In this document: positions 1 to 11,340 of the stretch, one piece after another
How positions within the stretch are numbered: position 1 is the first letter of the stretch
Layout: each line of letters starts with the position of its first letter
Assembly (NCBI RefSeq): GCF_900113945.1
Contig: NZ_FORG01000010.1
Span: forward strand, 62,001 to 126,000
DNA from: Xenorhabdus mauleonii
GTDB taxonomy: Bacteria; Pseudomonadota; Gammaproteobacteria; Enterobacterales; Enterobacteriaceae
Direction of reading: 5' to 3'
Length of the DNA: 64,000 nucleotides
Notes under the pieces: generated by a model
The model's input: the letters and a program-made list of their open reading frames with translations, nothing else
The model's database searches: none
What the model was told of the DNA's origin: nothing
Translations under genes and position numbers: made by a program

Positions 1-2
1 GT

Positions 3-269
3 TTACCTGCGATCTTTGTGCCATTCCTGCACAAAGACCGCCAGCAATATTGGAATGCTTTGCCGCTGGAAAAAGCAGGGGCGGCTAAAATACTCGAACA
101 GCCTGAGTTTACGGCTGATGCGGTGGTTGACTTGCTAACACAATGGCAGCGGCCACAATTGCTGGAGATGGCAGAAAAATCACGCTCAGTGGCGATTATC
201 AATGCAACCGAACGCGTGGCAGCAGCGCTGATCGATGCTGTCAAAGATCATTCAGACCGTTCTAAATAG
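3..269 (+). CDS. murG: MurG, 3' end only (UDP-GlcNAc:lipid II GlcNAc transferase)
   Basis: The open frame enters from the left edge and ends at a TAG at 267-269; about 88 C-terminal residues are present. They resemble the end of E. coli MurG, including the motif [19 protein letters not shown], which lies in the UDP-GlcNAc-binding half. MurG is a peripheral inner-membrane GT-B enzyme that adds GlcNAc to lipid I to make lipid II. It is followed 36 bases later by murC in the same direction, as in the standard dcw order. The frame is already open upstream of an internal GTG at 18, so that codon is not the real start. The identification is secure, but the start is outside the window. Confidence 0.95.
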   Translation, partial: LPAIFVPFLHKDRQQYWNALPLEKAGAAKILEQPEFTADAVVDLLTQWQRPQLLEMAEKSRSVAIINATERVAAALIDAVKDHSDRSK

Positions 270-305
270 AACGGTGATGTAAACATAACGAGTGAAGATT
301 ACAAC

Positions 306-1784
306 GTGAATACACAACAGTTGGCGAAATTAAGAGCATCAGTGCCTGAAATGAGAAAAGTCAGGCATATCCACTTTGTCGGCATTGGTGGTGCTGGCAT
401 GGGTGGTATCGCCGAAGTGTTGGCTAATGAAGGTTATCAGATAAGTGGTTCTGATCTGGCGCCCAACCCAGTCACACAACAGCTAATTACACTGGGTGCA
501 ACCATTTATTTTAATCACCGCCCGGAAAATATTCGGAATGCCAATGTGGTTGTCGCATCTACTGCTATTTCTGCGGACAACCCTGAAATTATAGCGGCTC
601 GCGAGGCACGTATTCCGGTTATCCGTCGTGCAGAGATGCTGGCAGAATTAATGCGTTATCGCCATGGTATCGCCATTGCGGGGACACATGGAAAAACAAC
701 AACAACGGCAATGATTGCCGGCATTTATGCTCAGGCTGGCCTTGATCCAACATTTGTTAACGGTGGATTGGTCAAAGCGGCCGGTACACATGCGCGTTTG
801 GGCACGAGTCGTTACCTGATAGCAGAAGCTGATGAAAGCGATGCATCATTCCTGCATTTGCAGCCGATGATGGCGGTCGTCACCAATATTGAAGCTGACC
901 ACATGGAAACCTATCAGGGAGATTTCGAAAATCTCAAACAGACGTTTGTTAACTTCCTGCACAATTTACCATTTTATGGCCGGGCAGTGATGTGCATTGA
1001 TGATCCCGTTGTGGAAGAGTTGATTCCCCGCATTGGGCGCTATGTCACGACTTACGGCTTCAGTGAAAAAGCGGATATCCGCATTACCCACTATGAGCAG
1101 AAAGGGGCGCAGGGATTTTTCACTATCAGCCGGCATGATTTGCCAGAACTGCATGTAGTGCTGAATGCCCCAGGGCGGCATAACGCACTGAATGCGACTG
1201 CTGCGGTGGCTGTGGCGACAGAAGAAGGCATTGATGATTCTGCAATTCTGGCATCACTGGCAGAGTTTCAGGGAACTGGGCGTCGGTTTGATTTTCTGGG
1301 GGAGTTTTCCCTCAAGCATATCAACAACAAAGAAGGCAGTGTGATGTTGGTGGATGATTATGGTCACCATCCAACGGAAGTTGATGCCACAATTAAAGCA
1401 GCACGGGCGGGCTGGGCTGACAAGCGGATCGTGATGGTATTCCAGCCGCACCGTTATACAAGAACACGTGATTTATATGATGATTTTGCCAATGTGCTAA
1501 GTCAGGTTGATGTTCTATTGATGCTGGATGTTTATGCCGCCGGTGAAACACCGATCCCGGGAGCGGATAGCCGTTCTTTGTGCCGGACTATCCGTAGCCG
1601 TGGCAAATTGGAACCGATTTTTGTGTCAGATCCTGAGCAAATTTCCGCGACGTTATCTCAAGTTATAGAAAGCAATGACTTAGTTTTGGTACAAGGTGCC
1701 GGCAATATAGGTAAAATAGCGCGCAATTTGGCTGAAACAAAATTGCAGCCATCCTTTAGTAGTGAGGGGGAGCATCATGGCTGA
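306..1784 (+). CDS. murC: UDP-N-acetylmuramate--L-alanine ligase MurC
   Basis: A 492-residue protein, about the length of E. coli MurC, whose N-terminus it closely matches ([21 protein letters not shown]). It adds L-alanine to UDP-MurNAc, the first amino-acid step of peptidoglycan precursor synthesis in the cytoplasm. The glycine-rich motif GIGGAGMGG (about residue 26) is in the UDP-MurNAc domain. The Mur-ligase P-loop GTHGKTTTT (about residue 124) binds ATP, and the DDYGHHPTE motif lies in the C-terminal part. The start is GTG at 306, chosen because the N-terminus aligns there. The gene overlaps ddlB by 8 bases, which suggests translational coupling within the dcw operon. Confidence 0.97.
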   Translation: MNTQQLAKLRASVPEMRKVRHIHFVGIGGAGMGGIAEVLANEGYQISGSDLAPNPVTQQLITLGATIYFNHRPENIRNANVVVASTAISADNPEIIAAREARIPVIRRAEMLAELMRYRHGIAIAGTHGKTTTTAMIAGIYAQAGLDPTFVNGGLVKAAGTHARLGTSRYLIAEADESDASFLHLQPMMAVVTNIEADHMETYQGDFENLKQTFVNFLHNLPFYGRAVMCIDDPVVEELIPRIGRYVTTYGFSEKADIRITHYEQKGAQGFFTISRHDLPELHVVLNAPGRHNALNATAAVAVATEEGIDDSAILASLAEFQGTGRRFDFLGEFSLKHINNKEGSVMLVDDYGHHPTEVDATIKAARAGWADKRIVMVFQPHRYTRTRDLYDDFANVLSQVDVLLMLDVYAAGETPIPGADSRSLCRTIRSRGKLEPIFVSDPEQISATLSQVIESNDLVLVQGAGNIGKIARNLAETKLQPSFSSEGEHHG

Positions 1785-2700
1785 TAAAGTCGCTGTTCTG
1801 TTGGGAGGAACCTCCGCTGAGCGTGAAGTTTCACTGCAATCAGGAATGGCAGTTGTGACTGGGTTGAAAGAAGCGGGAATTGACGCTTACCCAGTTGATA
1901 CTAAAGACTTTGATGTAACTCGACTCAAAGAAGAAGGATTTAGTAAAGTCTTTATCGCCCTGCATGGCCGGGGTGGTGAAGATGGCACTTTGCAAGGTGT
2001 TCTGGAGTTTTTGCAGCTTCCTTACACTGGCAGCGGCGTGATGGCATCCGCTTTAACAATGGATAAATTACGTACCAAACAACTATGGCTAGGGGCAGAA
2101 CTGCCTATTTCTCCTTATGTTGTATTTAATTCTCAAAATTTTGAACAAGTTAGTGATTTGCAACTCAAAGAAGATGTTCGAGAATTAGGATTGCCATTAA
2201 TGGTCAAGCCGAATCTGGAAGGTTCCAGTGTGGGAATGACCAAAGTGAACGATTATTCTGAATTGCGCGGCGCATTGGAACTGGCATTTAAATATGACAC
2301 CGATGTGTTGGTTGAAAAATGGATGTTTGGCCCCGAATATACTGTGGGCTTTTTGGGGAACGAGGCGCTTCCATCCATTCGCATTCAGGCTCCGGATGTA
2401 TTTTATGACTATGATGCGAAATATATCTCAAATGAAACGCAATATTTTTGCCCAAGTGGTTTGAGTGAAGAAAAAGAGCAAGAGCTGTTAGATATCGCAT
2501 CAAAAGCATATAAGGTGCTGGGATGTAAAGGCTGGGGACGGGTTGATATCATGGATGACGGCAACGGTAACTTCTATTTGCTGGAAGCAAATACCTCTCC
2601 GGGCATGACCAGCCATAGTCTGGTTCCAATGGCTGCTCGTCAGGCTGGGCTTGGCTTTTCTCAACTTGTAGCGAGAATTTTGGAATTGGCTGAGTATTGA
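1777..2700 (+). CDS. ddlB: D-alanine--D-alanine ligase DdlB
   Basis: A 307-residue ATP-grasp ligase that joins two D-alanines for the peptidoglycan stem peptide. The start at the ATG at 1777 gives [20 protein letters not shown], the expected DdlB N-terminus. The frame is open for 15 more bases to a GTG at 1762, but a strong Shine-Dalgarno (gaggggg, 1764-1770) sits just ahead of 1777. Family motifs are visible: LHGRGGEDG, the ATP-grasp segment [10 protein letters not shown], and the metal-binding EANTSPGMT near the C-terminus. It overlaps murC at its 5' end and is one base away from ftsQ, so it sits in the tightly packed dcw order. Confidence 0.97.
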   Translation: MADKVAVLLGGTSAEREVSLQSGMAVVTGLKEAGIDAYPVDTKDFDVTRLKEEGFSKVFIALHGRGGEDGTLQGVLEFLQLPYTGSGVMASALTMDKLRTKQLWLGAELPISPYVVFNSQNFEQVSDLQLKEDVRELGLPLMVKPNLEGSSVGMTKVNDYSELRGALELAFKYDTDVLVEKWMFGPEYTVGFLGNEALPSIRIQAPDVFYDYDAKYISNETQYFCPSGLSEEKEQELLDIASKAYKVLGCKGWGRVDIMDDGNGNFYLLEANTSPGMTSHSLVPMAARQAGLGFSQLVARILELAEY

Positions 2701-2701
2701 T

Positions 2702-3517
2702 ATGTCACAGGCAGCCCGGAATATCCGGGAGCGGGAGAACGAAACTCAAGGAACTCGCCCCAGCAATGGGTCTTATTTGATGGGGATTATCTTCTTCCTG
2801 ATGGTGATTGGCACTATCACATGGGGAGGCTGGATGACTCTGGATTGGATGAAGGACGCCAATCGATTACCGCTCTCGAAACTGGTGTTAACTGGCGAAC
2901 GCCATTACACCTCAAATGACGATGTCAGGCAGGCTATTTTGTCTCTGGGAACACCGGGGACATTTATGACACAGGACGTCAACGTCATTCAGGAGAAAAT
3001 AGAACAATTGCCATGGATTAGGCAAGTCACTGTGCGTAAACAATGGCCTGATGAACTGAAAATACATCTGGTAGAATACGTGCCTTATGCGCGTTGGAAC
3101 GACACGCAAATGCTGGATGCAGAAGGTCGGGTGTTCAGTTTACCCGTGGCACGCAGCGTTAATGGGAAATACCCGATGCTGTATGGCCCTGAAGGTAAAG
3201 AAAAAGATGTATTAGAAGGATATCGCACAATGGCGGCCCTGCTTTCAGAACATCAAATGAAATTGAAAGCGGTGATCATGACAGCGCGTAATTCCTGGCA
3301 ACTGATATTGGATAATGATATCCGATTAGAGTTGGGAAATAGAGACAAAGTAGAACGAATAAAACGTTTTATTGAGCTGTATCCAGTGTTGCTGAAAAAC
3401 ACGGAAAAGCGCGTGGATTATGTTGATTTGCGCTATGACAGCGGTGCTGCGGTAGGTTGGGCTCCTTTATTAACTGATGCGTCGGTTTCAGTGAACGGGC
3501 AAGAAAACAAACAGTGA
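2702..3517 (+). CDS. ftsQ: Cell division protein FtsQ
   Basis: A 271-residue bitopic membrane protein. A short basic cytoplasmic tail is followed by one membrane segment at about residues 27-46. The POTRA domain then begins near [16 protein letters not shown], and a periplasmic beta domain with [18 protein letters not shown] follows. FtsQ, with FtsB and FtsL, links the early Z-ring proteins to the septal peptidoglycan synthase. It starts one base after the ddlB stop. Its last codons overlap the longest possible ftsA frame, but the true ftsA start lies about 30 bases downstream. Length and topology match the enterobacterial family (276 residues in E. coli). Confidence 0.95.
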   Translation: MSQAARNIRERENETQGTRPSNGSYLMGIIFFLMVIGTITWGGWMTLDWMKDANRLPLSKLVLTGERHYTSNDDVRQAILSLGTPGTFMTQDVNVIQEKIEQLPWIRQVTVRKQWPDELKIHLVEYVPYARWNDTQMLDAEGRVFSLPVARSVNGKYPMLYGPEGKEKDVLEGYRTMAALLSEHQMKLKAVIMTARNSWQLILDNDIRLELGNRDKVERIKRFIELYPVLLKNTEKRVDYVDLRYDSGAAVGWAPLLTDASVSVNGQENKQ

Positions 3518-3549
3518 CTGGTAATAATACAGAGACAGGCAGAATAACG

Positions 3550-4806
3550 ATGATCAAATCAACGGACAGAAAATTGGTAGTTGGCCTTGAAATCGGGACA
3601 GCAAAAGTATCTGCCCTGGTTGGTGAAATTCTGCCCGATGGTATGGTTAATATTATCGGAGTAGGAAGTTGTCCATCTCGCGGCATGGATAAAGGTGGTG
3701 TCAACGATCTGGAATCGGTCGTTAAATGTGTACAGCGAGCCATTGATCAGGCTGAACTTATGGCAGATTGCCAGATTTCCTCAGTCTACTTGGCACTTTC
3801 CGGCAAGCATATCAGTTGCCAGAACGAGATAGGCATGGTGCCGATTTCAGAAGAAGAAGTCACGCAGGATGACGTGGACAGTGTTGTCCATACAGCGAAA
3901 TCGGTTCGTGTTCGTGATGAACACCGTATTTTGCATGTAATCCCACAGGAATATGCGATTGATTATCAGGAAGGGATTAAAAATCCAGTTGGGCTGTCTG
4001 GCGTGCGTATGCAGGCAAAGGTTCACTTGATTACCTGCCATAATGATATGGCGAAAAACATCGTAAAAGCTGTTGAACGCTGTGGATTGAAAGTTGACCA
4101 ACTTATTTTTGCCGGACTGGCAGCAAGTTATGCGGTATTGACGGAAGATGAACGCGAATTGGGTGTGTGTGTTGTGGATATCGGCGGTGGCACGATGGAT
4201 ATCGCCGTATATACCGGAGGCGCGTTGCGTCATACCAAGGTTATCCCGTATGCAGGTAACGTTGTAACCAGTGATATCGCTTATGCGTTTGGTACTCCTC
4301 CAAGTGATGCTGAAACCATCAAGGTTCGTCATGGATGTGCATTGGGTTCCATTGTCAGCAAGGATGAGAGTGTAGAAGTACCAAGCGTAGGAGGTCGTCC
4401 TCCCCGGAGTTTGCAGCGTCAGACACTGGCTGAGGTTATTGAACCTCGTTATACCGAACTGCTGAATTTAGTGAATGAAGAAATCTTGCGGTTGCAAGAA
4501 CAATTACGTCAGCAGGGGGTAAAACACCACTTGGCGGCAGGGATTGTCCTGACAGGTGGCGGAGCTCAAATTGATGGTCTGGCCGATTGTGCCCAGCGGG
4601 TGTTTCATACCCAAGTACGCATCGGCCGGCCTCTGAACATTACTGGGCTGACAGATTATGTGCAGGAGCCTTGCTATTCAACAGCAGTCGGGCTTCTGCA
4701 TTATGGCAAAGAATCCCACCTTGGCGGAGATTCTGATGCCGATAAAAGAACGTCAGTCGGTGGCTGGTTTAAGAAAGTCAGCTCCTGGCTGAAAAAAGAA
4801 TTTTGA
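3550..4806 (+). CDS. ftsA: Cell division protein FtsA
   Basis: A 418-residue actin-fold ATPase that tethers FtsZ to the inner membrane and recruits later division proteins. I placed the start at the ATG at 3550 (MIKSTDRKLVVGLEIGTAKV), which aligns with E. coli FtsA; the frame is open back to 3514 but that stretch is not conserved. The phosphate-binding motif VVDIGGGTMDIAV and the second glycine-rich motif GIVLTGGGAQIDGL are visible. The C-terminal amphipathic membrane-targeting helix (WFKKVSSWLKKEF) is intact. It lies between ftsQ and ftsZ, 66 bases before the latter. Confidence 0.97.
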   Translation: MIKSTDRKLVVGLEIGTAKVSALVGEILPDGMVNIIGVGSCPSRGMDKGGVNDLESVVKCVQRAIDQAELMADCQISSVYLALSGKHISCQNEIGMVPISEEEVTQDDVDSVVHTAKSVRVRDEHRILHVIPQEYAIDYQEGIKNPVGLSGVRMQAKVHLITCHNDMAKNIVKAVERCGLKVDQLIFAGLAASYAVLTEDERELGVCVVDIGGGTMDIAVYTGGALRHTKVIPYAGNVVTSDIAYAFGTPPSDAETIKVRHGCALGSIVSKDESVEVPSVGGRPPRSLQRQTLAEVIEPRYTELLNLVNEEILRLQEQLRQQGVKHHLAAGIVLTGGGAQIDGLADCAQRVFHTQVRIGRPLNITGLTDYVQEPCYSTAVGLLHYGKESHLGGDSDADKRTSVGGWFKKVSSWLKKEF

Positions 4807-4872
4807 TTTTTTATACAGAGGCTACGACAATATCGCCGGCCTCGATATAAAGGCACAAAACGGAGAGAAATT

Positions 4873-6036
4873 ATGTTTGAACCACTGGAATTAACCAACG
4901 ACGCGGTGATTAAAGTCATCGGCGTCGGCGGCGGCGGCGGTAATGCTGTTGAGCATATGGTGCGTGAGCGCATTGAAGGTGTAGATTTCTTTGCGATTAA
5001 CACGGATGCTCAAGCGCTGCGTAAGACAGCTGTTGGTCAGACTATCCAGATTGGCAACGGCATTACAAAAGGATTAGGCGCGGGCGCAAACCCTGAAGTT
5101 GGTCGTACTGCTGCGGAAGAAGACCGCGAATCGCTGCGCACTGCACTGGAAGGGGCTGACATGGTATTCATCGCTGCTGGTATGGGCGGTGGTACAGGAA
5201 CAGGTGCTGCACCAGTTGTCGCTGAAATAGCCAAAGAACTTGGGATCCTGACCGTTGCTGTCGTCACTAAGCCATTCAATTTTGAAGGCAAAAAGCGTAT
5301 GGCATTTGCGGAACAGGGGATCACTGAATTGTCCAAGCACGTGGACTCATTGATCACTATTCCAAATGACAAATTATTGAAAGTTCTGGGACGCGGTATC
5401 TCCTTGCTGGATGCATTCGGTGCAGCGAATGATGTACTGAAAGGGGCAGTTCAGGGTATTGCTGAGCTGATCACTCGCCCAGGCTTGATGAATGTTGACT
5501 TTGCTGACGTTCGTACCGTAATGTCTGAAATGGGTTACGCCATGATGGGCTCCGGTATTGCGCAAGGCGAAGATCGCGCGGAAGAGGCAGCAGAAATGGC
5601 TATCTCCAGCCCATTGTTGGAAGATATCGATCTTTCTGGTGCGCGTGGTGTTCTGGTTAACATTACTGCGGGCTTTGACCTGCGTCTGGATGAATTTGAA
5701 ACGGTTGGTAACACAATCCGTGCATTTGCTTCTGACAATGCAACGGTTGTTATCGGTACGTCACTGGATCCAGATATGAACGATGAGCTGCGCGTGACTG
5801 TTGTGGCAACTGGTATCGGGATGGATAAACGCCCAGAAATTACGCTGGTAACCAACAACAAAGCACCTCAGGCAAATACAATGGAGCGCCGTTACCAGCA
5901 GATGCCTGGTGGGCTTTCTTCAATGCCTGATGAAAGCAAAACAGCAGCTAAAGTCGTAAACGACCAAAGTGCACATACAAGCAAAGAGCCTGATTATCTC
6001 GATATTCCTGCTTTTTTGCGTAAGCAGGCTGATTAA
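4873..6036 (+). CDS. ftsZ: Cell division GTPase FtsZ
   Basis: A 387-residue tubulin homologue that polymerises into the Z ring. The tubulin signature [14 protein letters not shown] (about residue 107) and the T7-loop region with [15 protein letters not shown] are present. The C-terminal FtsA/ZipA-binding peptide ([15 protein letters not shown]) is also intact. The linker before that peptide is the most divergent part relative to E. coli. A good ribosome-binding site (ggagag) lies before the ATG at 4873. It is the last division gene of the dcw block; lpxC follows after about 100 bases with a hairpin between. Confidence 0.98.
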   Translation: MFEPLELTNDAVIKVIGVGGGGGNAVEHMVRERIEGVDFFAINTDAQALRKTAVGQTIQIGNGITKGLGAGANPEVGRTAAEEDRESLRTALEGADMVFIAAGMGGGTGTGAAPVVAEIAKELGILTVAVVTKPFNFEGKKRMAFAEQGITELSKHVDSLITIPNDKLLKVLGRGISLLDAFGAANDVLKGAVQGIAELITRPGLMNVDFADVRTVMSEMGYAMMGSGIAQGEDRAEEAAEMAISSPLLEDIDLSGARGVLVNITAGFDLRLDEFETVGNTIRAFASDNATVVIGTSLDPDMNDELRVTVVATGIGMDKRPEITLVTNNKAPQANTMERRYQQMPGGLSSMPDESKTAAKVVNDQSAHTSKEPDYLDIPAFLRKQAD

Positions 6037-6076
6037 TCATCAAAAAATTGGTTTCTCCGCTTTTTGTGCTAAAATA

Positions 6077-6110
6077 TCCTGCCAATCATGTTTTATAATG
6101 ATTGGTGGGA
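6077..6110 (+). other. Hairpin between ftsZ and lpxC
   Basis: The arms CCAATCAT (6082-6089) and ATGATTGG (6098-6105) pair around an AT loop, with partial extension on each side. The 3' side has no T run, so a strong terminator is doubtful. It could weaken read-through from ftsZ or shape the 5' leader of lpxC. Confidence 0.45.
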
Positions 6111-6132
6111 TAAGTAACGTTGCGAGATATAG

Positions 6133-7053
<921 letters not shown>

Positions 7054-7076
7054 AAGCTAACGTGTGCATTTACTGG

Positions 7077-7099
7077 CACATGTATTGATATTACATGTG
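7077..7099. terminator. Stem-loop between convergent lpxC and DUF721 genes
   Basis: CACATGTA (7077-7084) pairs perfectly with TACATGTG (7092-7099) around a 7-base loop, 24 bases after the lpxC stop. The 3' side lacks a long T run, so it may act as a weak terminator or an mRNA 3' end stabiliser for lpxC. Confidence 0.4.
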
Positions 7100-7190
7100 T
7101 CTTGGTGAAGGACGTTGAGAGCATCCTTATGATACATCAGTGGGTTATGTTATCTATTACGCTCCTTTCGCTGATGTGTTTCATTCAGCG

Positions 7191-7727
7191 TTAGCGCTTC
7201 TTCTTGGCTGTACTGGTACCCTCTCCGGCCAGCGCAGCCAATCGTTCTAACCTCTTTTTCAGTTTCTCTGGGCTACGTTCAGCTAGCATAATTAATGTTT
7301 CTGCACTTTCATGTGTCAATTGGCGCTTTGGCAATTTCTTATTATCATTATCAGAAGCGTTGCTTGATGATTTTGTGAAACCTTGCGCATTATTATTACA
7401 CTTAACCATTAATGATGGATTTATCTTTATGTCGATCGAAGATAAAGATGGTAGAATTTCGCTTCTCAGGGTTGAAAGCAAAACAGGTATTTCATAACGG
7501 AGTCGGGTCATCCAACTGGCATTTCCTGCTTCCAGTACCAGAATTTGTTTGCGATAATTGGCGACTCTGCACCATGGGTGCAACTGTGCTGGAAGTAAGC
7601 TGAGAACAGCTCGATTGAGTTTCAATAGCGCGATGGCATGTTTCTGAATGGCTTGAAGAGGGGTTTTCCCAACAGATGCGGCATCTTCAAACAGCGCATC
7701 CAGTGATTGTGGGCGGCTATCTCGCAT
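7191..7727 (-). CDS. DUF721 / DciA-like protein
   Basis: A 178-residue basic protein. Its N-terminal 95 residues fit the DUF721 pattern, including HAIALLKLNRAVLSLLPAQL, then a segment of the form 'W...VANYRKQILVLEAGNASWMTRLRYE'. The rest is a low-complexity Asn/Ser/Lys-rich tail with an Arg/Lys-rich C-terminus. DUF721 proteins include DciA, the helicase-loading factor of bacteria that lack DnaC. Many enterobacteria, such as E. coli K-12, have no intact copy at this locus. The gene is divergent from secM with only 37 bases between the starts. Whether it still helps load DnaB here is unknown. I am fairly sure of the family and unsure of the function. Confidence 0.7.
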   Translation of the reverse strand: MRDSRPQSLDALFEDAASVGKTPLQAIQKHAIALLKLNRAVLSLLPAQLHPWCRVANYRKQILVLEAGNASWMTRLRYEIPVLLSTLRSEILPSLSSIDIKINPSLMVKCNNNAQGFTKSSSNASDNDNKKLPKRQLTHESAETLIMLAERSPEKLKKRLERLAALAGEGTSTAKKKR

Positions 7728-7764
7728 AATAAAGGCAGTTCCAGTATTTATTAATGAAGGATTA

Positions 7765-8319
7765 ATGAGTATTTTAAATCTTTGGCGACAATTTGGTAGG
7801 CGTTATTTTTGGTCTCACCTTTTACTGGGCATGGTTGCTACAGGTATTGGTGTTCCTACCGTTTTTGCTGGAGTAGTGGAAAGCCTTCCCCATACAAATA
7901 CTTCATCCAGCCAAGAAAACCAAAATCAGGCGCTCCCTTCATTTGAACAATTGTTTCAATTACACCTATTCCAACTAAAAAGCGTTCAGCGTCAGCCCGC
8001 AACGTATTTAAATTATTGGCATCAACATGCTGTTCGTAATGTAATTCGTCAGCTTTCTTTTGCTTTTTCTATCACAGAACCTGTTAGATGCGAAGAAACA
8101 AAAGAAAGCTCACAAATTTCCTCTCCATCCATGCAACAACTTATGTTGGATACGTTGCATGCTATGTTGACCCATACATCAACACCATTCAATGACATTA
8201 TTGCTGATGTTTCTCTGGTGGCCGATGTTATTCCTGATACCCATAATACAGCACTTTGGGTCGCCCAGATTCAAGGGATCAGGGCGGGGCCAATAGCCAA
8301 TCATTTATTTCTACTTTAA
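7765..8319 (+). CDS. secM: SecM, secretion monitor / translation-arrest peptide
   Basis: A 184-residue exported regulator. The N-terminus (WRQFGRRYFW followed by a hydrophobic stretch at about 18-36) is a signal sequence like that of E. coli SecM. A conserved YWHQHAVRNVIRQLSFA block lies in the middle. The C-terminal arrest motif reads W165 V ... GIRAGP with Pro176. In E. coli, ribosomes stall at this Gly-Pro until SecA pulls on the nascent chain, which exposes the secA start. Two arrest positions differ from the E. coli form: the Phe five residues before Trp is His160, and Ile after Trp is Val166. Eight residues follow Pro176, against four in E. coli. secA begins 83 bases downstream. Confidence 0.93.
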   Translation: MSILNLWRQFGRRYFWSHLLLGMVATGIGVPTVFAGVVESLPHTNTSSSQENQNQALPSFEQLFQLHLFQLKSVQRQPATYLNYWHQHAVRNVIRQLSFAFSITEPVRCEETKESSQISSPSMQQLMLDTLHAMLTHTSTPFNDIIADVSLVADVIPDTHNTALWVAQIQGIRAGPIANHLFLL

Positions 8320-8383
8320 TGCTTTTGTCTTATCGAATAAGTCATTTAAAACATGAGTGATTGGCTACATACAACAGTGGCCC
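8287..8383 (+). promoter_or_regulatory. secM-secA RNA stem covering the arrest site
   Basis: AGCCAATCA (8295-8303, inside the secM 3' end) pairs perfectly with TGATTGGCT (8358-8366). An outer helix GGGCC (8287-8291) pairs with GGCCC (8379-8383). The arrest codon Pro176 is 8290-8292, so a stalled ribosome would cover and open the 5' strand. The 3' strand ends 19 bases before the secA ATG. This is the geometry known from E. coli, where the stem hides the secA ribosome-binding site. Function is inferred from that parallel. Confidence 0.75.
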
Positions 8384-8402
8384 TGTCTGAGAAATACGAA
8401 TT

Positions 8403-11111
8403 ATGCTGATTAAATTATTAACAAAAATTTTTGGTAGCCGTAATGACCGAACCTTGCGCCGTTTGCGCAAAGTGGTTGATGTTATCAACCGCATGGAGCC
8501 GGATTTTGAAAAGCTCTCTGATGATGAACTGAAAGCAAAAACAGATCAATTTCGTGCTCGCCTGAAAGAAGGTGAATCACTGGAAAAAATCCTGCCAGAA
8601 GCTTTTGCGACTGTGCGTGAAGCGAGTAAGCGTGTATTTGGCATGCGTCACTTTGATGTACAGCTATTGGGCGGCATGGTGCTGAATGAACGTTGTATCG
8701 CAGAGATGCGCACAGGTGAAGGTAAAACGCTGACAGCGACACTGCCTGCATATCTGAACGCGTTAAGCGGTCGGGGCGTTCATGTTGTTACTGTGAACGA
8801 CTATCTGGCACAGCGTGATGCTGAAAATAACCGACCACTGTTTGAATTCCTTGGCATGAGCGTAGGAATTAACCTGCCGGGGATGCCAGCACCGGCAAAA
8901 CGTGCAGCCTATGCCGCAGATATTACTTACGGAACCAATAACGAATATGGTTTCGATTATCTGCGCGATAACATGGCATTCAGCCCGGAAGAGCGAGTGC
9001 AACGCAAACTGCATTATGCGTTAGTGGATGAGGTTGACTCCATTCTTATCGATGAAGCGCGTACCCCTTTGATCATTTCAGGGCCTGCGGAAGACAGCTC
9101 TGAGTTATATATCAAAGTGAATAAACTGATCCCAAAACTGGTTCGCCAAGAAAAAGAGGATTCAGACACATTCCAAGGCGAAGGGCATTTCTCCGTTGAT
9201 GAAAAAACACGTCAAGTTAACCTAACCGAACGTGGCTTAATACTGATTGAAGAATTGCTGGTAGATGCCAATCTCATGGAAGAAGGTGAATCTTTATACT
9301 CACCGACCAACATCATGTTGATGCACCATGTCACAGCTGCCCTGCGTGCTCATGCTCTGTTCACTCGCGATGTAGACTACATTGTCAAAGATGGCGAAGT
9401 CATCATTGTTGATGAACACACCGGGCGTACCATGCAAGGGCGTCGCTGGTCTGATGGCTTGCATCAGGCAGTGGAAGCCAAAGAAGGTGTCGAGATCCAG
9501 AATGAAAACCAGACATTGGCATCAATTACATTCCAGAACTATTTCCGCATTTATGAAAAATTGGCGGGCATGACGGGAACAGCTGACACTGAAGCCTTTG
9601 AATTCAGCTCCATTTATAAATTGGATACCATCGTTGTTCCGACAAACCGTCCAATGATCCGTAAAGATTTATCCGATCTGGTGTACATGACAGAGGCGGA
9701 AAAAATTGAAGCCATCATTGAAGATATCAAAGAACGTACCACCGGCGGTCAACCTGTATTGGTGGGAACAATCTCGATTGAGAAATCGGAACTGGTTTCT
9801 AACGCGTTAACTAAAGCAGGCATTGCACATAATGTTTTGAACGCAAAATTCCACGCAATGGAAGCCGACATTATTGCCCAAGCTGGTCAAGCGGGGACAG
9901 TAACCATTGCAACCAACATGGCGGGACGTGGTACAGATATCATGTTGGGCGGAAGCTGGCAGTCTGAAATTGCCAAGCTGCAAGAGCCTGACGAAGAACA
10001 AATCGAAAAAATCAAAGCTGCATGGCAAGAGCGCCATGATGCTGTATTGGCGGCAGGTGGTTTGCATATTATTGGTACGGAACGCCATGAATCACGCCGT
10101 ATTGATAACCAATTACGTGGCCGTGCTGGTCGTCAGGGGGATGCAGGTTCTTCACGCTTCTATCTCTCAATGGAAGACTCCCTGATGCGCATATTTGCTT
10201 CCGACCGTGTTGCAGGAATGATGCGTAAATTGGGCATGAAACCGGGTGAAGCAATTGAACATCCATGGGTAACTAAAGCGATTGCCAATGCCCAGCGTAA
10301 GGTAGAGAGCCGCAACTTTGATATTCGTAAGCAATTGCTGGAATACGATGATGTTGCCAATGATCAGCGTCGTGCGATTTATGCTCAACGTAACGACTTG
10401 CTTGATGTCAGCGACGTTAGCGAAACCATTTCCAACATTCGTGAAGATGTTTTCAAGACAACGATAGATGCTTATATCCCACCACAATCTCTGGAAGAAA
10501 TGTGGGATGTTGAAGGATTGCAGGAAAGACTGGTCAACGATTTCGATCTGGATCTGCCTATTAAAGAATGGTTGGATAAAGAACCGGAATTGCATGAAGA
10601 AACGCTGCGTGAGCGTATTCTTGAGCAAGCCATTGCGGTTTATAAGCAGAAAGAAGAAGTGGTGAGTGCAGAAATGATGCGTAACTTTGAAAAAGGCATC
10701 ATGCTGCAAACTTTGGATACACTGTGGAAAGAACATTTGGCGGCAATGGATTATCTGCGTCAGGGTATTCATCTGCGTGGCTATGCACAAAAAGATCCGA
10801 AACAGGAATACAAACGTGAATCCTTCTCCATGTTTGCCAACATGCTGGAATCACTGAAATATGAAGTCATTAGCACCTTGAGTAAAGTTCAAGTCCGGAT
10901 GCCGGAAGAAGTTGAAGCGCTTGAACAACAACGTCGTGAAGAAGCTGAACGTCTGGCAAGAAAGCAGCATCTGAGCCATGAGGTTGAGCAGGGGGCATTG
11001 ATGTCAGAAGCGGAAGCACAAATGGCAGCAGGGGAGCGCAAAGTTGGTCGTAACGATCCTTGTCCATGTGGTTCTGGTAAAAAATATAAGCATTGCCACG
11101 GCCGCTTATAA
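8403..11111 (+). CDS. secA: Preprotein translocase motor ATPase SecA
   Basis: A 902-residue DEAD-like motor that drives protein export through SecYEG; E. coli SecA has 901 residues. The Walker [10 protein letters not shown] lies near residue 102. The helicase-like Walker B region contains [20 protein letters not shown], and NBD2 carries [11 protein letters not shown] and [12 protein letters not shown]-like motifs. The C-terminal zinc site is complete (C887, C889, C898, H899), followed by the GRL tail that binds SecB and lipids. The ATG at 8403 gives [21 protein letters not shown], the family N-terminus. No strong Shine-Dalgarno is visible, which fits regulation through SecM-dependent unfolding of the upstream stem. 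Confidence 0.98.
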   Translation: MLIKLLTKIFGSRNDRTLRRLRKVVDVINRMEPDFEKLSDDELKAKTDQFRARLKEGESLEKILPEAFATVREASKRVFGMRHFDVQLLGGMVLNERCIAEMRTGEGKTLTATLPAYLNALSGRGVHVVTVNDYLAQRDAENNRPLFEFLGMSVGINLPGMPAPAKRAAYAADITYGTNNEYGFDYLRDNMAFSPEERVQRKLHYALVDEVDSILIDEARTPLIISGPAEDSSELYIKVNKLIPKLVRQEKEDSDTFQGEGHFSVDEKTRQVNLTERGLILIEELLVDANLMEEGESLYSPTNIMLMHHVTAALRAHALFTRDVDYIVKDGEVIIVDEHTGRTMQGRRWSDGLHQAVEAKEGVEIQNENQTLASITFQNYFRIYEKLAGMTGTADTEAFEFSSIYKLDTIVVPTNRPMIRKDLSDLVYMTEAEKIEAIIEDIKERTTGGQPVLVGTISIEKSELVSNALTKAGIAHNVLNAKFHAMEADIIAQAGQAGTVTIATNMAGRGTDIMLGGSWQSEIAKLQEPDEEQIEKIKAAWQERHDAVLAAGGLHIIGTERHESRRIDNQLRGRAGRQGDAGSSRFYLSMEDSLMRIFASDRVAGMMRKLGMKPGEAIEHPWVTKAIANAQRKVESRNFDIRKQLLEYDDVANDQRRAIYAQRNDLLDVSDVSETISNIREDVFKTTIDAYIPPQSLEEMWDVEGLQERLVNDFDLDLPIKEWLDKEPELHEETLRERILEQAIAVYKQKEEVVSAEMMRNFEKGIMLQTLDTLWKEHLAAMDYLRQGIHLRGYAQKDPKQEYKRESFSMFANMLESLKYEVISTLSKVQVRMPEEVEALEQQRREEAERLARKQHLSHEVEQGALMSEAEAQMAAGERKVGRNDPCPCGSGKKYKHCHGRL

Positions 11112-11130
11112 TTAAAATCTGAAATATGAT

Positions 11131-11180
11131 GCCAGTGGTGGATGAAATAACAAGATAGAGTTATTTCTCTTACCACTGGC
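11131..11180 (+). terminator. Long stem-loop after secA
   Basis: GCCAGTGGT at 11131-11139 pairs with ACCACTGGC at 11172-11180. The stem continues imperfectly through ATGAAATAAC and GTTATTTCT to a loop around AAGATAGA. It begins 20 bases after the secA stop. There is no T run on the 3' side, so it may be a processing or stability element rather than a classical intrinsic terminator. The remaining 160 bases to the pyrF stop show nothing recognisable. Confidence 0.5.
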
Positions 11181-11340
11181 ACTGTTCAGTATCTTAATCG
11201 CATTCATAATACTTGGAATATAACTACCGTGCTTTCAACTTGGTGATTATTTAGGACGGCCAAAAAATAATTTATCGATAAGGCAATGGCGAGTAGTGAT
11301 ATGCGATACTTTCATCCTCTATTGTGTAACTAATTAATAT

